Shown piece after piece: positions 25,844 through 36,058 of a DNA stretch of 64,000 nucleotides. The notes below the pieces were generated by a model, which saw only the letters and a program-made list of their open reading frames with translations, was not told where the DNA came from and searched no databases. Within the stretch, counting starts at the first letter, position 1. Each line of letters starts with the position of its first letter. Source of the DNA: Pseudomonas putida (lineage in GTDB: Bacteria > Pseudomonadota > Gammaproteobacteria > Pseudomonadales > Pseudomonadaceae); NCBI RefSeq assembly GCF_025905425.1, contig NZ_CP109603.1, forward strand, positions 1,214,001 to 1,278,000, written 5' to 3'. The translations under genes and the position numbers were made by a program.

Positions 25844-28800
25844 ATGAATTTTTCCCAATTCTTCATTTCACGGCCGATTTTCGCCGCGGTGCTTTCGCTG
25901 CTGATTTTGATCGCCGGCGCAATTTCGCTGTTCCAACTGCCGATCAGCGAATACCCGGAAGTGGTTCCGCCAACTGTGGTGGTACGCGCTAACTTCCCAG
26001 GGGCCAACCCCAAAGTCATCGGTGAAACCGTGGCGGCGCCGCTGGAGCAGGCCATCACCGGCGTTGAGAACATGCTGTATATGTCATCGCAGTCGACCGC
26101 CGACGGCAAGCTGACCCTGACCATCACCTTTGCCTTGGGCACCGACCTGGACAACGCTCAGGTGCAGGTACAAAACCGTGTAACACGGACCCAGCCGAAA
26201 CTGCCTGAGGAAGTGAGTCGCATCGGTATCACTGTGGACAAGGCCTCCCCGAACCTGACCATGGTGGTGCACTTGACCTCGCCGGACAAACGCTACGACA
26301 TGCTCTACCTGTCCAACTACGCGATTCTCAACATCAAGGATGAGCTGGCCCGCCTTAGCGGTGTGGGTGATGTGCAGTTGTTTGGCATGGGCGACTACTC
26401 CCTGCGCGTCTGGCTGGATCCGAACAAGATCGCGTCGCGCGACCTGACCGCTACCGATGTGGTGACCGCAATTCGCGAGCAGAACCGTCAAGTGGCCGCT
26501 GGTGCCTTGGGCACGCAACCAGCCCCGAATGCGACCGCCTTCCAGTTGTCGGTGAACACCCAGGGCCGACTGGTCACTGAAGAAGAGTTTGAGAAGGTCA
26601 TCATTCGTTCCGGCGATAACGGCGAAATCACACGACTGAAGGATATCGCGCGGGTGGAACTGGGATCCAACCAATACGCCCTGCGGTCTTTGCTCAATAA
26701 CAATCCGGCGGTAGGATTGCCAATCTTCCAGCGTCCTGGCTCCAATGCGATCCAGATATCACACGACGTTCGTGAAAAAATGGCTGAGCTGAAGAAAAGC
26801 TTCCCGCAAGGTATGGATTTCGCCATCGCCTATGACCCGACCGTCTTCGTGCGTGGCTCTATCGAGGCGGTGGTACACACTCTGTTCGAAGCCTTGATTC
26901 TAGTCGTCCTTGTGGTGATCCTTTTCCTGCAAACCTGGCGAGCCTCAATCATTCCGCTGGTGGCCGTGCCAGTTTCGTTGATTGGTACGTTTGCGGTCAT
27001 GCACATGTTCGGTTTCTCGCTTAACGCGCTGTCATTGTTCGGTTTGGTACTCGCTATCGGTATCGTGGTGGACGACGCCATCGTGGTAGTGGAGAACGTT
27101 GAACGCAACATTGAGCTGGGTCTAGAGCCCCTCCCAGCCACTCAAAAAGCCATGAGCGAAGTCACTGGCCCGATCATTGCCACGGCACTGGTGTTGTGTG
27201 CGGTGTTCATCCCAGCGGCCTTTATAAGCGGCTTGACCGGGCAGTTTTACAAACAGTTCGCCCTGACCATTGCGATTTCCACGGTGATTTCGGCGTTCAA
27301 CTCCCTGACCTTGTCCCCTGCTCTGGCCGCCGTGTTGCTGCGTAGCCATAACGCGCCGAAGGATCGCGTCTCAAAAGCGCTCGACAAACTGTTCGGTGGC
27401 TGGTTATTCCGTCCGTTCAATCGCTTCTTTGAGAAAGCCAGCCACGGTTATGTTGGCACCGTAAGCCGAGTGATTCGCGGCAGTGGCATTGCACTGTTCC
27501 TGTATGCAGGACTGATGGTCCTGACCTGGTTCGGCTTCGCCCATACCCCAACCGGCTTCGTACCCGCCCAGGACAAACAATACCTGGTCGCCTTCGCGCA
27601 ACTGCCGGACGCCGCGAGCCTGGACCGGACCGAAGACGTGATCAAACGCATGTCCGACATCGCCCTGAAACAGCCGGGAGTGGAAAGCACCGCGGCGCTC
27701 CCGGGCCTGTCGATCAACGGTTTCAGCAACAGCACGAACAACGGCGTGATATTTGTCACCTTGAAGCCGTTCGACGAGCGTAAAGACCCAAGCATGTCCG
27801 CGGGTGCGATTGCCGGTGCGCTGAACGGCAAATTCGGCGAAATCCAGGAAGCCTACATGGCGATCTTCCCGCCGCCGCCGGTACAGGGCCTGGGCACCAT
27901 TGGCGGGTTCCGCCTGCAGATCGAAGACCGGGGCAACCTGGGCTACGACGAGCTGTACAAAGAAACCATGAACATCATCAACAAAAGCCACGGCGTGCCC
28001 GAACTGGCTGGGCTGTTCACCAGCTACACGGTGAACGTGCCCCAGGTCGATGCGGCTATCGACCGCGAAAAAGCCAAGACCCACGGAGTGGCCGTCAGCG
28101 ACATCTTCGACACTCTGCAGATCTACCTGGGTTCGCTGTATGCCAACGACTTCAACCGCTTCGGTCGCACCTATCAGGTCAACGTCCAGGCTGAGCAACA
28201 GTTCCGCCTTGAACCGGAGCAGATCGGCCAGCTCAAAGTGCGCAACAACAAAGGCGAAATGATCCCGCTGGCGACCTTTATCAAGGTCAACGACACCTCA
28301 GGCCCGGACCGCGTGATGCACTACAATGGCTTTATCACCGCAGAGATCAACGGTGCAGCGGCCCCAGGCTACAGCTCCGGCCAGGCCGAAAAAGCCATCG
28401 AGAAGCTGCTCAAGGAGGAACTGCCCAACGGCATGACCTACGAGTGGACCGACCTGACCTACCAGCAGATTCTCTCGGGCAATACCGCGCTGTTCGTGTT
28501 CCCGCTCTGCGTATTGCTGGCGTTCCTGGTGCTCGCCGCCCAGTACGAAAGCTGGAGCTTGCCACTGGCGGTGATCCTGATCGTGCCGATGACTTTGCTC
28601 TCGGCCATTGCCGGGGTGATCATGTCGGGGGGTGACAACAACATCTTCACCCAGATCGGCTTAATCGTACTGGTGGGCCTGGCGTGTAAGAACGCGATTC
28701 TGATCGTCGAGTTTGCCAAGGACAAACAAGAGGAAGGCTTAGACCCTCAGGCTGCGGTGCTGGAAGCCTGCCGCTTGCGTCTGCGGCCGATCCTGATGAC

Positions 28801-29023
28801 CTCGTTCGCCTTCATCATGGGAGTGGTGCCCTTGGTGCTCTCCAGCGGTGCTGGTGCAGAAATGCGCCACGCCATGGGTGTTGCGGTGTTCTCCGGGATG
28901 CTGGGGGTGACCTTTTTCGGTCTGCTGCTGACCCCGGTGTTCTACGTCCTGATCCGCAACTATGTGGAACGCGGTGAGGCTCGCAAAGCCGCCCGCGCCC
29001 CGAAACTGGAGGCGCAGCAATGA
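25844..29023 (+). CDS. mexF: RND efflux pump permease (MexF-like)
   Basis: Proton-driven inner-membrane drug exporter of 1059 residues, full length for HAE1-type RND pumps. It starts with the typical 'MNFSQFFISRPIFAAVLSLLILIAGAISLFQLPISEYP'. The TM4 proton-relay motif is visible in 'GLVLAIGIVVDDAIVVVENVERN' (Asp-Asp), and 'GLACKNAILIVEFAKD' carries the conserved Lys of TM10. It overlaps the outer-membrane remnant by four bases (ATGA). The pump appears intact but has lost its own channel gene, so it would need another channel such as one encoded elsewhere. Confidence 0.95.
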   Translation: MNFSQFFISRPIFAAVLSLLILIAGAISLFQLPISEYPEVVPPTVVVRANFPGANPKVIGETVAAPLEQAITGVENMLYMSSQSTADGKLTLTITFALGTDLDNAQVQVQNRVTRTQPKLPEEVSRIGITVDKASPNLTMVVHLTSPDKRYDMLYLSNYAILNIKDELARLSGVGDVQLFGMGDYSLRVWLDPNKIASRDLTATDVVTAIREQNRQVAAGALGTQPAPNATAFQLSVNTQGRLVTEEEFEKVIIRSGDNGEITRLKDIARVELGSNQYALRSLLNNNPAVGLPIFQRPGSNAIQISHDVREKMAELKKSFPQGMDFAIAYDPTVFVRGSIEAVVHTLFEALILVVLVVILFLQTWRASIIPLVAVPVSLIGTFAVMHMFGFSLNALSLFGLVLAIGIVVDDAIVVVENVERNIELGLEPLPATQKAMSEVTGPIIATALVLCAVFIPAAFISGLTGQFYKQFALTIAISTVISAFNSLTLSPALAAVLLRSHNAPKDRVSKALDKLFGGWLFRPFNRFFEKASHGYVGTVSRVIRGSGIALFLYAGLMVLTWFGFAHTPTGFVPAQDKQYLVAFAQLPDAASLDRTEDVIKRMSDIALKQPGVESTAALPGLSINGFSNSTNNGVIFVTLKPFDERKDPSMSAGAIAGALNGKFGEIQEAYMAIFPPPPVQGLGTIGGFRLQIEDRGNLGYDELYKETMNIINKSHGVPELAGLFTSYTVNVPQVDAAIDREKAKTHGVAVSDIFDTLQIYLGSLYANDFNRFGRTYQVNVQAEQQFRLEPEQIGQLKVRNNKGEMIPLATFIKVNDTSGPDRVMHYNGFITAEINGAAAPGYSSGQAEKAIEKLLKEELPNGMTYEWTDLTYQQILSGNTALFVFPLCVLLAFLVLAAQYESWSLPLAVILIVPMTLLSAIAGVIMSGGDNNIFTQIGLIVLVGLACKNAILIVEFAKDKQEEGLDPQAAVLEACRLRLRPILMTSFAFIMGVVPLVLSSGAGAEMRHAMGVAVFSGMLGVTFFGLLLTPVFYVLIRNYVERGEARKAARAPKLEAQQ

Positions 29024-29499
29024 GCTTGAGAGTCTTCCTGCCGAGCCTGTTGCCGTGGCGCTGAGCGCCTGCGCCGTGGGCCCGGACTACAAGACCCAGA
29101 ACCGGGAAGCGGCCCATATCACGGCCGCCACCGATGGCGCCGCCGGGCAAAAGAATTTTGACCGGGCACACTTTGAAGGCATCTGGTGGCAGCAATTCGA
29201 GGAACCGATCCTCAACCAACTGGTGACCCAGTCGTTGCAGGGCAACCGCGAACTGCGCGTCGCCTTTGCCCGGCTGCGGGCGGCCCGGGCGATTCGCGAT
29301 GACGCCAGCAATGACGCCATGCCAACCATCACCAGCAGTGACCAGGCCAAGGGCCAGATCCCTGGGCATACCACCCGGCGCGTGAAAAGTGACTGTGGAC
29401 TTCCTGGTGCTGCTCGACGCCCAGCGCGAACGCCTGGCGGCTGAAGACTCCCAGGCGCAGGCCGAAGTCGACCTGTACCGCGGCATCGTTGCCATGTGA
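29020..29499 (+). pseudogene. oprN-like outer-membrane channel, deleted and frameshifted
   Basis: The ATG overlaps the mexF stop. The leader reads MSLRVFLPSLL then runs into a stop; restoring one G near 29053 continues it as 'AVALSACAVGPDYKTQ', the lipoprotein N-terminus of OprM/OprN channels. This aligns up to 'LRVAFARLRAARAIRDDASNDAMPTITSSDQ' (about 29360). Immediately after, in a shifted frame, comes the family C-terminus 'DFLVLLDAQRERLAAEDSQAQAEVDLYRGIVAM', ending at TGA 29499. About 300 residues are missing between. The gene cannot make a channel. Confidence 0.88.
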
Positions 29500-29728
29500 T
29501 ATTCCATAGTTGGTAGCTTCAGGTGCGGATGCTTCGAGAGAGTGAGAGATCCCTTCATGTATCGTCCGCTATCGCGCGAGACAGGTGAAATCATGGAGGT
29601 GTTGATGAGGTTGCGGCTGGGGGGCAGCCCTATCTATTCCCAAGCCGCTTTCGGCTCCATGATTTGGGATGATTGTCAAGGATGCCAGTCGCCTGTACAC
29701 GCGTGCACAGATGACTGGCCGACTTGCA

Positions 29729-29884
29729 TTAACTGGCGTCGCTGTTGGCGCTGCCTTCCGAAGGTATTTCACTCTTCAGGGCGCGACGTACCGTATTGTC
29801 TTCGGTCATTTCGAACCACATACCATTCAGTACGGCGAACGCTGCCGCCAGAGGCAGACCGAGTAACCAAGCGAAGTACCACAT
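29729..29884 (-). CDS. cydX: Cytochrome bd oxidase small subunit CydX
   Basis: Protein of 51 residues. It starts MWYFAWLLGLPLAAAFAVLN, the signature single-helix N-terminus of CydX (YbgT family), and ends in a polar tail. AGAGG lies seven bases ahead of ATG 29884. It sits 27 bases past the cydB stop, the normal position. In E. coli CydX stabilises the haem groups of bd-I. The tail after the helix is longer than in the 37-residue E. coli protein. Confidence 0.93.
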   Translation of the reverse strand: MWYFAWLLGLPLAAAFAVLNGMWFEMTEDNTVRRALKSEIPSEGSANSDAS

Positions 29885-29911
29885 GTGAAAACCTCTGTAT
29901 TTAACAAGTGA

Positions 29912-31066
29912 TCAGTAAGCGTGGCCCTTGCCACCTTCAATAGCCTTGGCGTCGACCTTGCCCCATAACACGCGGTACACCCAAGTGGTATAGGCCACGA
30001 TGAGCGGCAGGAAAATCGCCGTGCTGACCAGCATGATAAACAGGGTCATGTGGCTGGATGAGGAGTCCCATACGGTCAGGCTGAAGCGAGGATCGACCGA
30101 AGACGGCAGGATGAAGGGAAACATCGACATGCCCACCGAGGTGATGATGCCGGCGATACCCAGGCTGCTGGCGAGCATCGCCAGATTGTCGCGGCGGGCA
30201 CGCAGCAACAGACAGGCCAGCAGCGTGCCGGCGAAACCAAGAGCCGGTGCCAGTAATGTCCAGGGCTTGCTGTCGTAGTTGGTGAACCAAGCGTGCTGGC
30301 TGACAGCGGCGGTCTTGAACAGGGGGTTGGAAGGGCCGGTCGTGTTGATCACTGAGGTGATGCTGTAGCCTTCGATCCAATGCCAAAGCGCTACTCCGGC
30401 CAATGCATATAGAACGATGGTGGTCAGCATGGCGATACTGCCGATGGTGCGCGCTCGGTCAGCCAACACGCCGTCGGTCTTGATGCGCAGCCAGGCCGCA
30501 CCATGGGCGACTAGCATGCTCACCGAAACCAGGCCGCAGAGCACTGCGAAGGGATTGAGCAGCTCGAAGAAGCTGCCGTCGTAGTAGATGTACATTTCGG
30601 GTGTCAGGCGAAACGGTACGCCTTGTATAACGTTACCCACCGCTACACCGCAGATCAGGGCGGGCACGAAGCCTCCAACGAACAGCGCCCAGTCCCAACT
30701 GTTGCGCCAAGCCTTCGACTCGAGCTTGCTGCGGTACTTGAACGCCACCGGTCGAATGATCAGTGCCACCAGAATGATGAACATGGCCAGGTAGAAGCCG
30801 GAAAACGATACGGCGTAGAGCTGCGGCCAGGCGGCGAAAATGGCACCTCCACCGAGAACCAGCCATACCTGATTGCCTTCCCATGTAGGGCCGACGGCGT
30901 TGATCACCACGCGTCGCTCCAGATCGGTTTTTGCTATGAATGGCAGCAGGGTACCGGTGCCCAAATCGAACCCGCCCATCACTGCAAAGCCGATCAACAG
31001 GACGCCCAACAATACCCACCAGATGAGTCGCAGGGTGTCGTAGTTCAATAGTTCATGCAGGATCAT
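29912..31066 (-). CDS. cydB: Cytochrome bd-I quinol oxidase subunit II
   Basis: Integral membrane subunit (384 residues) of a bd-type oxidase that reduces oxygen with quinol. Hallmarks are 'AVMGGFDLGTGTLLPF' near the N-terminus, 'GPTWEGNQVWLVLGGGAIFAAWP', and 'GMSMFPFILPSSVDPRFSLTVWDSSSS' near the C-terminus. About nine membrane helices are expected. Its start overlaps the cydA end by 14 bases, so translation is coupled. The length is that of E. coli-type CydB. Confidence 0.96.
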   Translation of the reverse strand: MILHELLNYDTLRLIWWVLLGVLLIGFAVMGGFDLGTGTLLPFIAKTDLERRVVINAVGPTWEGNQVWLVLGGGAIFAAWPQLYAVSFSGFYLAMFIILVALIIRPVAFKYRSKLESKAWRNSWDWALFVGGFVPALICGVAVGNVIQGVPFRLTPEMYIYYDGSFFELLNPFAVLCGLVSVSMLVAHGAAWLRIKTDGVLADRARTIGSIAMLTTIVLYALAGVALWHWIEGYSITSVINTTGPSNPLFKTAAVSQHAWFTNYDSKPWTLLAPALGFAGTLLACLLLRARRDNLAMLASSLGIAGIITSVGMSMFPFILPSSVDPRFSLTVWDSSSSHMTLFIMLVSTAIFLPLIVAYTTWVYRVLWGKVDAKAIEGGKGHAY

Positions 31067-32675
31067 GGAAGTACTCCGCAGACGAGTGGAGAGGTTGGTG
31101 AGTTGCGACTGAAGCCAGCGTTGGCTGCATGACCTCAGGCTGCTCTGCCTCGTCTTCTGGGCCGTGCTTGATGGCCTTGAGCATTAGCTTCATCTCGATG
31201 ACCAGCAGCACGGTGTAGATCGCCACGAAGCCGGCGATGGTCAGCAGCAGCGTTTTTACACCGAGACTGGACACCGCCAGTGCGGTTGGCAGTACGCCTT
31301 CGATGACCCACGGTTGGCGACCGTATTCGGCAACCAGCCAGCCACACTCGATGGCGACCCATGGCAGCGGGATGGCGTATACCGCAACCTTCAGCAGCCA
31401 GCGGTGCTTATCCACGCGATGGCGTGTGGACAGCCAGAAGAATACGGCGGTGAGCACGATGAAAAACATGCCCAGGGCGACCATTATGCGGAACGTCCAG
31501 AACAACGGGGCCACCTGTGGCACGGTGTCCCACGCGGCTTTTCTGATATGCTCGTCGGTCGCCAGACGCGGGTCATCGACATAGCGCTTGAGTAGTAGGG
31601 CGTAGCCCAGATCGACTCCAGTACTCTCGAACATCGCTTTGAGCACTGGCGAGATGCTGATTGTGGAACCCTCGGCACGGATCTGCTCCAGTGCATCGTA
31701 AGCCAGGATGCCGCGCCGAATGCGTTCCTCGGCGCTGATTACCAGGTCGATGATACCAGGCATCTCCGTTGTCAGTGAGCGGGTGCCGATCAAGCCCATG
31801 ACGATGGGGATGTGCAGCGCATAGTGGGTCTCGCGCGCCTCTTGGTCGGGGAAGCCGAAGGCGGTAAAGGAGGCCGGTGCCGGCTGGGTTTCCCACATGG
31901 CCTCGATGGCTGCCAGCTTCATCTGCTGGTGTTCTCCAGACAGGTAACCGCTCTCGTCACCGAGCACCACTACCGACAGCGAGCCGGCCAGTCCGAAGGA
32001 AGCGGCAACCGCCATAGAGCGTTTGGCCAGGTCGACATGCCGCCCCTTGAGCAGGTACCACGCGGAGATGCCCATTACGAAGATCGCACCACAGACATAC
32101 CCGGCCGACACAGTGTGTACGAATTTGGCCTGAGCTACAGGATTCATGAGTACGGCGAAGAAGTCGTTGACCTCCATGCGCATGGTCTGTGGGTTGAACT
32201 CGGAACCCACCGGGTTTTGCATCCAGCCGTTGGCGATCAGGATCCACAGCGCCGAGAAGTTGGTACCCAGCGCCATTAGCCAGGTAACGGCCAAGTGCTT
32301 TACCTGTGTGAGCTTGTCCCAGCCGAAGAAGAACAGGCCGACGAAGGTTGCTTCCAGAAAGAATGCCATCAACCCTTCTATGGCCAGCGGCGCACCAAAG
32401 ATATCGCCGACGTAGTGGCTGTAGTAGCTCCAGTTCATGCCGAACTGGAACTCCATGACGATGCCGGTGGCCACACCCATGACGAAGTTGATACCGAACA
32501 GGGTGCCCCAGAACTTGGTCATCTGCCGCCAGATGACCCGCCCGCTCATTACATAGATGGTCTCCATGATGGCCAGCAGAATGGACAGCCCCAACGTCAA
32601 GGGTACGAATAGAAAATGATAGAGCGCAGTGAGCGCGAATTGCAGTCGCGACAGGCTGACTATGTCTAAGTCCAT
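31053..32675 (-). CDS. cydA: Cytochrome bd-I quinol oxidase subunit I
   Basis: Haem-bearing subunit (540 residues) with haems b558, b595 and d. His20 in 'LSRLQFALTALYHFLFVPLT' corresponds to the N-terminal haem ligand. The quinol loop 'GLIGTRSLTTEMPGI' and the 'EYGRQPWVIEGVLPT' signature are present. The length and Q-loop match the long-loop (bd-I, E. coli-type) class, unlike the CIO-type protein at 52538. The C-terminal 40 residues are polar. It follows cydC by 39 bases and is co-transcribed with cydDC. Confidence 0.97.
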   Translation of the reverse strand: MDLDIVSLSRLQFALTALYHFLFVPLTLGLSILLAIMETIYVMSGRVIWRQMTKFWGTLFGINFVMGVATGIVMEFQFGMNWSYYSHYVGDIFGAPLAIEGLMAFFLEATFVGLFFFGWDKLTQVKHLAVTWLMALGTNFSALWILIANGWMQNPVGSEFNPQTMRMEVNDFFAVLMNPVAQAKFVHTVSAGYVCGAIFVMGISAWYLLKGRHVDLAKRSMAVAASFGLAGSLSVVVLGDESGYLSGEHQQMKLAAIEAMWETQPAPASFTAFGFPDQEARETHYALHIPIVMGLIGTRSLTTEMPGIIDLVISAEERIRRGILAYDALEQIRAEGSTISISPVLKAMFESTGVDLGYALLLKRYVDDPRLATDEHIRKAAWDTVPQVAPLFWTFRIMVALGMFFIVLTAVFFWLSTRHRVDKHRWLLKVAVYAIPLPWVAIECGWLVAEYGRQPWVIEGVLPTALAVSSLGVKTLLLTIAGFVAIYTVLLVIEMKLMLKAIKHGPEDEAEQPEVMQPTLASVATHQPLHSSAEYFHDPA

Positions 32676-32714
32676 GGCTGTTTCCTTTGGTGTAGTGAAT
32701 TCGTCGAGGGCATG

Positions 32715-34427
32715 TCAGTCGTCGCGCAAGCTGCGCAACAGCTCGTCATAATCCCGGCTACCACGTTGGTGATCGGCAGTAATGCGACCGTGCTCAATCT
32801 GTATGAGACGCTCGGCCAGCCGGGCTTCGCGGCGCAGGTGAGTGGCCAGCAACCAGGTGTGTTCGCGGCCGTATTCGTCCAGGCGATTCAGCACGTCGTT
32901 GGCGGTCAGCGCATCAAGGCCGTCGGTCGGCTCGTCCAGTAGCCATACCGAGGCTTTGCGCAATAACAAGCGTGCCAGGGCCAGGCGCCGGGCCTGGCCA
33001 CCAGACAGGCCGATGCCGCCCTCACCCAGTAGTGTGTCCAGACCGTGCGGCCAATCGGCGATGCTATTGGCCAGGCCCGCAATTTCGAGGGCTTGCCAGA
33101 GTTGTTCGTCGCTTGCGGTGGCGTTGGCCAGGCGTAGGTTGTCACGCAAGCTGTCCTGAAACAGCTCGGTGCGCTGAGTCAGCCAGCCGTGCGTGGCAAT
33201 CTGAAAACTGCCGCAGCGTGACGACAGCTCGCCAGTCAGCAGTGCTAACAATGATGACTTACCGGCGCCGCTTGCCCCGATCAGGGCGATGCGTTCACCG
33301 TGCTGCGACTGCATGTCGATTCCGTGCAAGCAGTCGTTGCTGCTGCCTTCATAGCGGGCGCTAATGTTGTCCAGGATGAACGCATTCGAGCCCTTTTCCG
33401 TGACTGACGGCAGTTTTCTCCAATCATCACGGTTACTCAGTTGCGGGCCAAGGCGGCTTGCCGCCAGCGTGGTGCGGCCCAGCTCCAATGCACCGCGTCG
33501 CAAGGCGGCCAGTGGCTCGCTCATGCCGAGGGTGACGAGAATAGCGAGCACAGCTACCGGCAAAGCGATCACCTGATTGACTACCAGCCAGCCGCAAACC
33601 AGTAGAGTGGTCGCCTGTAGCAAATGACTAAGCAGTCCAAACCCCAGCACTGCGCGGGTATCGATACGGTGCAGTTGATCATCGTAAGTAGCCAGTCGTG
33701 CATCGATGCGCTCTATATGTTGGCACTGGGCACCCAAGCGGTTGGCCAGCAGCAATTCGCTCTGCCCGGCTACCAAGTCAGCAGTGCCACTGCGCAATGA
33801 CTCGACGGCGTGCGCGCGCAGGCGTGCCGGGCGCAGCGCTGCTGTACAGGTGCGCTGCAGAATCAGTAGGCTGGTCAGGGCCATGGCCAGTAAAACGGCG
33901 ATGCCTAGCTCCACCTTTATCATCGCGAGGGTGATGACGGCAGCGAGCGTTGCTACCGATGCCGCGCCGAGGGGAATCAGTAGGCGTAGGTAAAGCGAAT
34001 CGAGAGCGTCGATATCGCCGGTCAGGCGATACAACAAGCTGGAGGGGCGCAGGGCGAGCTTGCGCGCTGCTTGCGGTGCCGCCCAGCCACGGAAAAGGCG
34101 TACACGCAGATCGGCCAGTACCGCTAGGGTGGCGTCATGACTGACCAGGCGTTCGCCGAAGCGGGCGAAAGTGCGTAGCAAGGTAAACAGACGAATACCG
34201 GACGACGGCATGAACACATCGAAGGCAAAGGCAGTGACAGCACTTAGGCCAGCGATCGCTGTGGCGCTGATGAACCAGCCAGACAGCCCGAGCAGAGCCA
34301 TGCCGGCCAGTACTGTCAGGCAGGCCAGCACTGCACCGCTCAGTAGCAAGCTACGGTGTTTCGTGTAGAACAATCTCACTAGCGGTTGCAGACTGCGCAG
34401 TGAGGAGGACAGACGAGGACTTAACAT
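32715..34427 (-). CDS. cydC: Thiol reductant ABC exporter CydC
   Basis: Half-transporter (570 residues) that with CydD moves cysteine or glutathione to the periplasm, a step needed to assemble bd oxidase. The N-terminal membrane domain (about 1-330) starts 'LLSGAVLACLTVLAGMALLGLSGWFISATAIAG', a CydC hallmark. The ATPase domain has Walker A in 'ALIGASGAGKSSLLA', the signature 'GEGGIGLSGGQARRLALARL' and Walker B 'VWLLDEPTDGLD'. It overlaps cydD by seven bases. Confidence 0.94.
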   Translation of the reverse strand: MLSPRLSSSLRSLQPLVRLFYTKHRSLLLSGAVLACLTVLAGMALLGLSGWFISATAIAGLSAVTAFAFDVFMPSSGIRLFTLLRTFARFGERLVSHDATLAVLADLRVRLFRGWAAPQAARKLALRPSSLLYRLTGDIDALDSLYLRLLIPLGAASVATLAAVITLAMIKVELGIAVLLAMALTSLLILQRTCTAALRPARLRAHAVESLRSGTADLVAGQSELLLANRLGAQCQHIERIDARLATYDDQLHRIDTRAVLGFGLLSHLLQATTLLVCGWLVVNQVIALPVAVLAILVTLGMSEPLAALRRGALELGRTTLAASRLGPQLSNRDDWRKLPSVTEKGSNAFILDNISARYEGSSNDCLHGIDMQSQHGERIALIGASGAGKSSLLALLTGELSSRCGSFQIATHGWLTQRTELFQDSLRDNLRLANATASDEQLWQALEIAGLANSIADWPHGLDTLLGEGGIGLSGGQARRLALARLLLRKASVWLLDEPTDGLDALTANDVLNRLDEYGREHTWLLATHLRREARLAERLIQIEHGRITADHQRGSRDYDELLRSLRDD

Positions 34428-36058
34428 GGCTGCAGCTGCTCTTCAGTTCGCCGAGGGTTCTGGTGCGGCAGACAGAGCTCATCGAGGCTCATCTGCCTGT
34501 CGAGTGCTGCCGCCAGCGCCGGATCGTGGGTGGCAACGAGCAGCGTGCGACCGCGCCCCAGTTCGAGCAGTGCCTGAGTGATTTCGCGAGCCGTCTGACG
34601 GTCGAGATGGGCGGTGGGTTCATCCGCCAGAATCAGCTGGATCGAGGGGTCGGCAGCGATGCGTGCCAGAGCCAAGCGCAACGCTTCGCCTCCGGACAGG
34701 CCTACGCCGCCCTCACCAAGCATCTGCCGGGGGTGTGCCTGGTCTACCGCGTGCAGGCGAGCTAGCGTTAGAGCCTGTTGCACTGCAGCGTTGTCCACAG
34801 TAGGCCGGCCCAGCGAGATATTGGCTTGCACGGTGCCGGCGAATACATGTTGCCGCTGGCCGATCCAGCCGATTTCTCCGGGCTTGAGTGTGGTGCTCAG
34901 GTTGCCAGCGCTGACCGGCAGCAAACCGGCGATGGTTGCCAGTAGGGTGGATTTGCCGCAACCGCTGGTGCCAGTAACAGCCAGGTGCTCACCTGATTGC
35001 AGGATGAGCGACAGGCCCCTGAAGACCGGCTGCTGGTTGCCTGCGTGTTGTACGGCCAGCTCACTGAGGCTCAGCAGGGCGCTGCCTGGCGGCGCTGTTC
35101 TGCGCTCAGGCAATGAGACGCCGCGCTCAGTGAGGCGGACCATCGCGTCGATGGCCGAGGTGCCCGCAGCGCGGTCATGCCAGACCGCAGATAGCTCGCG
35201 CAGCGGCTCGAAGAAGGTCGGTGCCAGGAGCAGAATGAAAAGCCCTTCGCCAAGGCTCAAGCGAGCGCCCCATGCCCCGAAGTTCAAATAGCCAAGCAGG
35301 TGGAAACCCACATAAACCGCAACCAGTGCCACCCCGAGCGCTGAAAACAGCTCCAGTACGGCTGATGATAGAAAGGCGATACGCAGCACGCGCATGGTGC
35401 GTTTGCGCAACGATTGGGTCGAGTTTTGCAGGCGCTCGGCGGTATGTTCGACGGCGTCCAGGGCGCGCAGAGTTGTGAGGCCGCGCAGGCGGTCAAGGAG
35501 AAACCCGTTCATGGCCCCTGCCTCCACCCACTGCTTCTCGGCTGCAGCCTTGGCTTGCCAGCCGACCAGTGCCATGAACATCGGAATCAGCGGGGCTGCG
35601 AACAACAGCACCAGTGCGGCCATCCATGAGAACCAGGTGGTAACAGCGGCAATCAGCAGTGGCAGGATCATCACGCGTTGCTGCACGGGCAGGTAGCGCA
35701 GCAGATACGGCAGCAGTGCTTCTGCCTGCTCGGCCAGCACGCTGGCTGCCTCGCCAGAGCTGGCGCGCTGGGTATCCTGTGGTGAGCGGGTTGCCAGACT
35801 GATGAGTGCATCGTGGCGCAGTGAGGAAATGTGGGCCCGCGCGCTGCGGTAGAGAACTCGCCCGCCCCAGGCTTCGACCAGGCTACGTATCACGCCGACC
35901 AACAGCACAGTTAACGCAGCCGGCCAGACTGCGGCCATACCACGATTTTCCAGCAGGCTTTGAACCGCCCAGGCGATAGCTGCTGCCTGAGCAAGCCAGA
36001 ACAATGCCGCGAAGGTTTGCAGAATGGCTCCGAAGCGCGGTGCTTGGTGACCTAACAT
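34421..36058 (-). CDS. cydD: Thiol reductant ABC exporter CydD
   Basis: Partner half-transporter (545 residues) of CydC. ATG 36058 is taken as the start; an in-frame ATG 27 bases further upstream has no ribosome site. The membrane domain spans about 1-310. The ATPase domain shows Walker A 'AVTGTSGCGKSTLLA', signature 'GEGGVGLSGGEALRLALARI' and 'LILADEPTAHLD'. It is first in cydDCABX. Linking cydDC to cydAB in one operon ties oxidase assembly to synthesis. The promoter must lie in the 500-base gap upstream. Confidence 0.94.
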   Translation of the reverse strand: MLGHQAPRFGAILQTFAALFWLAQAAAIAWAVQSLLENRGMAAVWPAALTVLLVGVIRSLVEAWGGRVLYRSARAHISSLRHDALISLATRSPQDTQRASSGEAASVLAEQAEALLPYLLRYLPVQQRVMILPLLIAAVTTWFSWMAALVLLFAAPLIPMFMALVGWQAKAAAEKQWVEAGAMNGFLLDRLRGLTTLRALDAVEHTAERLQNSTQSLRKRTMRVLRIAFLSSAVLELFSALGVALVAVYVGFHLLGYLNFGAWGARLSLGEGLFILLLAPTFFEPLRELSAVWHDRAAGTSAIDAMVRLTERGVSLPERRTAPPGSALLSLSELAVQHAGNQQPVFRGLSLILQSGEHLAVTGTSGCGKSTLLATIAGLLPVSAGNLSTTLKPGEIGWIGQRQHVFAGTVQANISLGRPTVDNAAVQQALTLARLHAVDQAHPRQMLGEGGVGLSGGEALRLALARIAADPSIQLILADEPTAHLDRQTAREITQALLELGRGRTLLVATHDPALAAALDRQMSLDELCLPHQNPRRTEEQLQPC

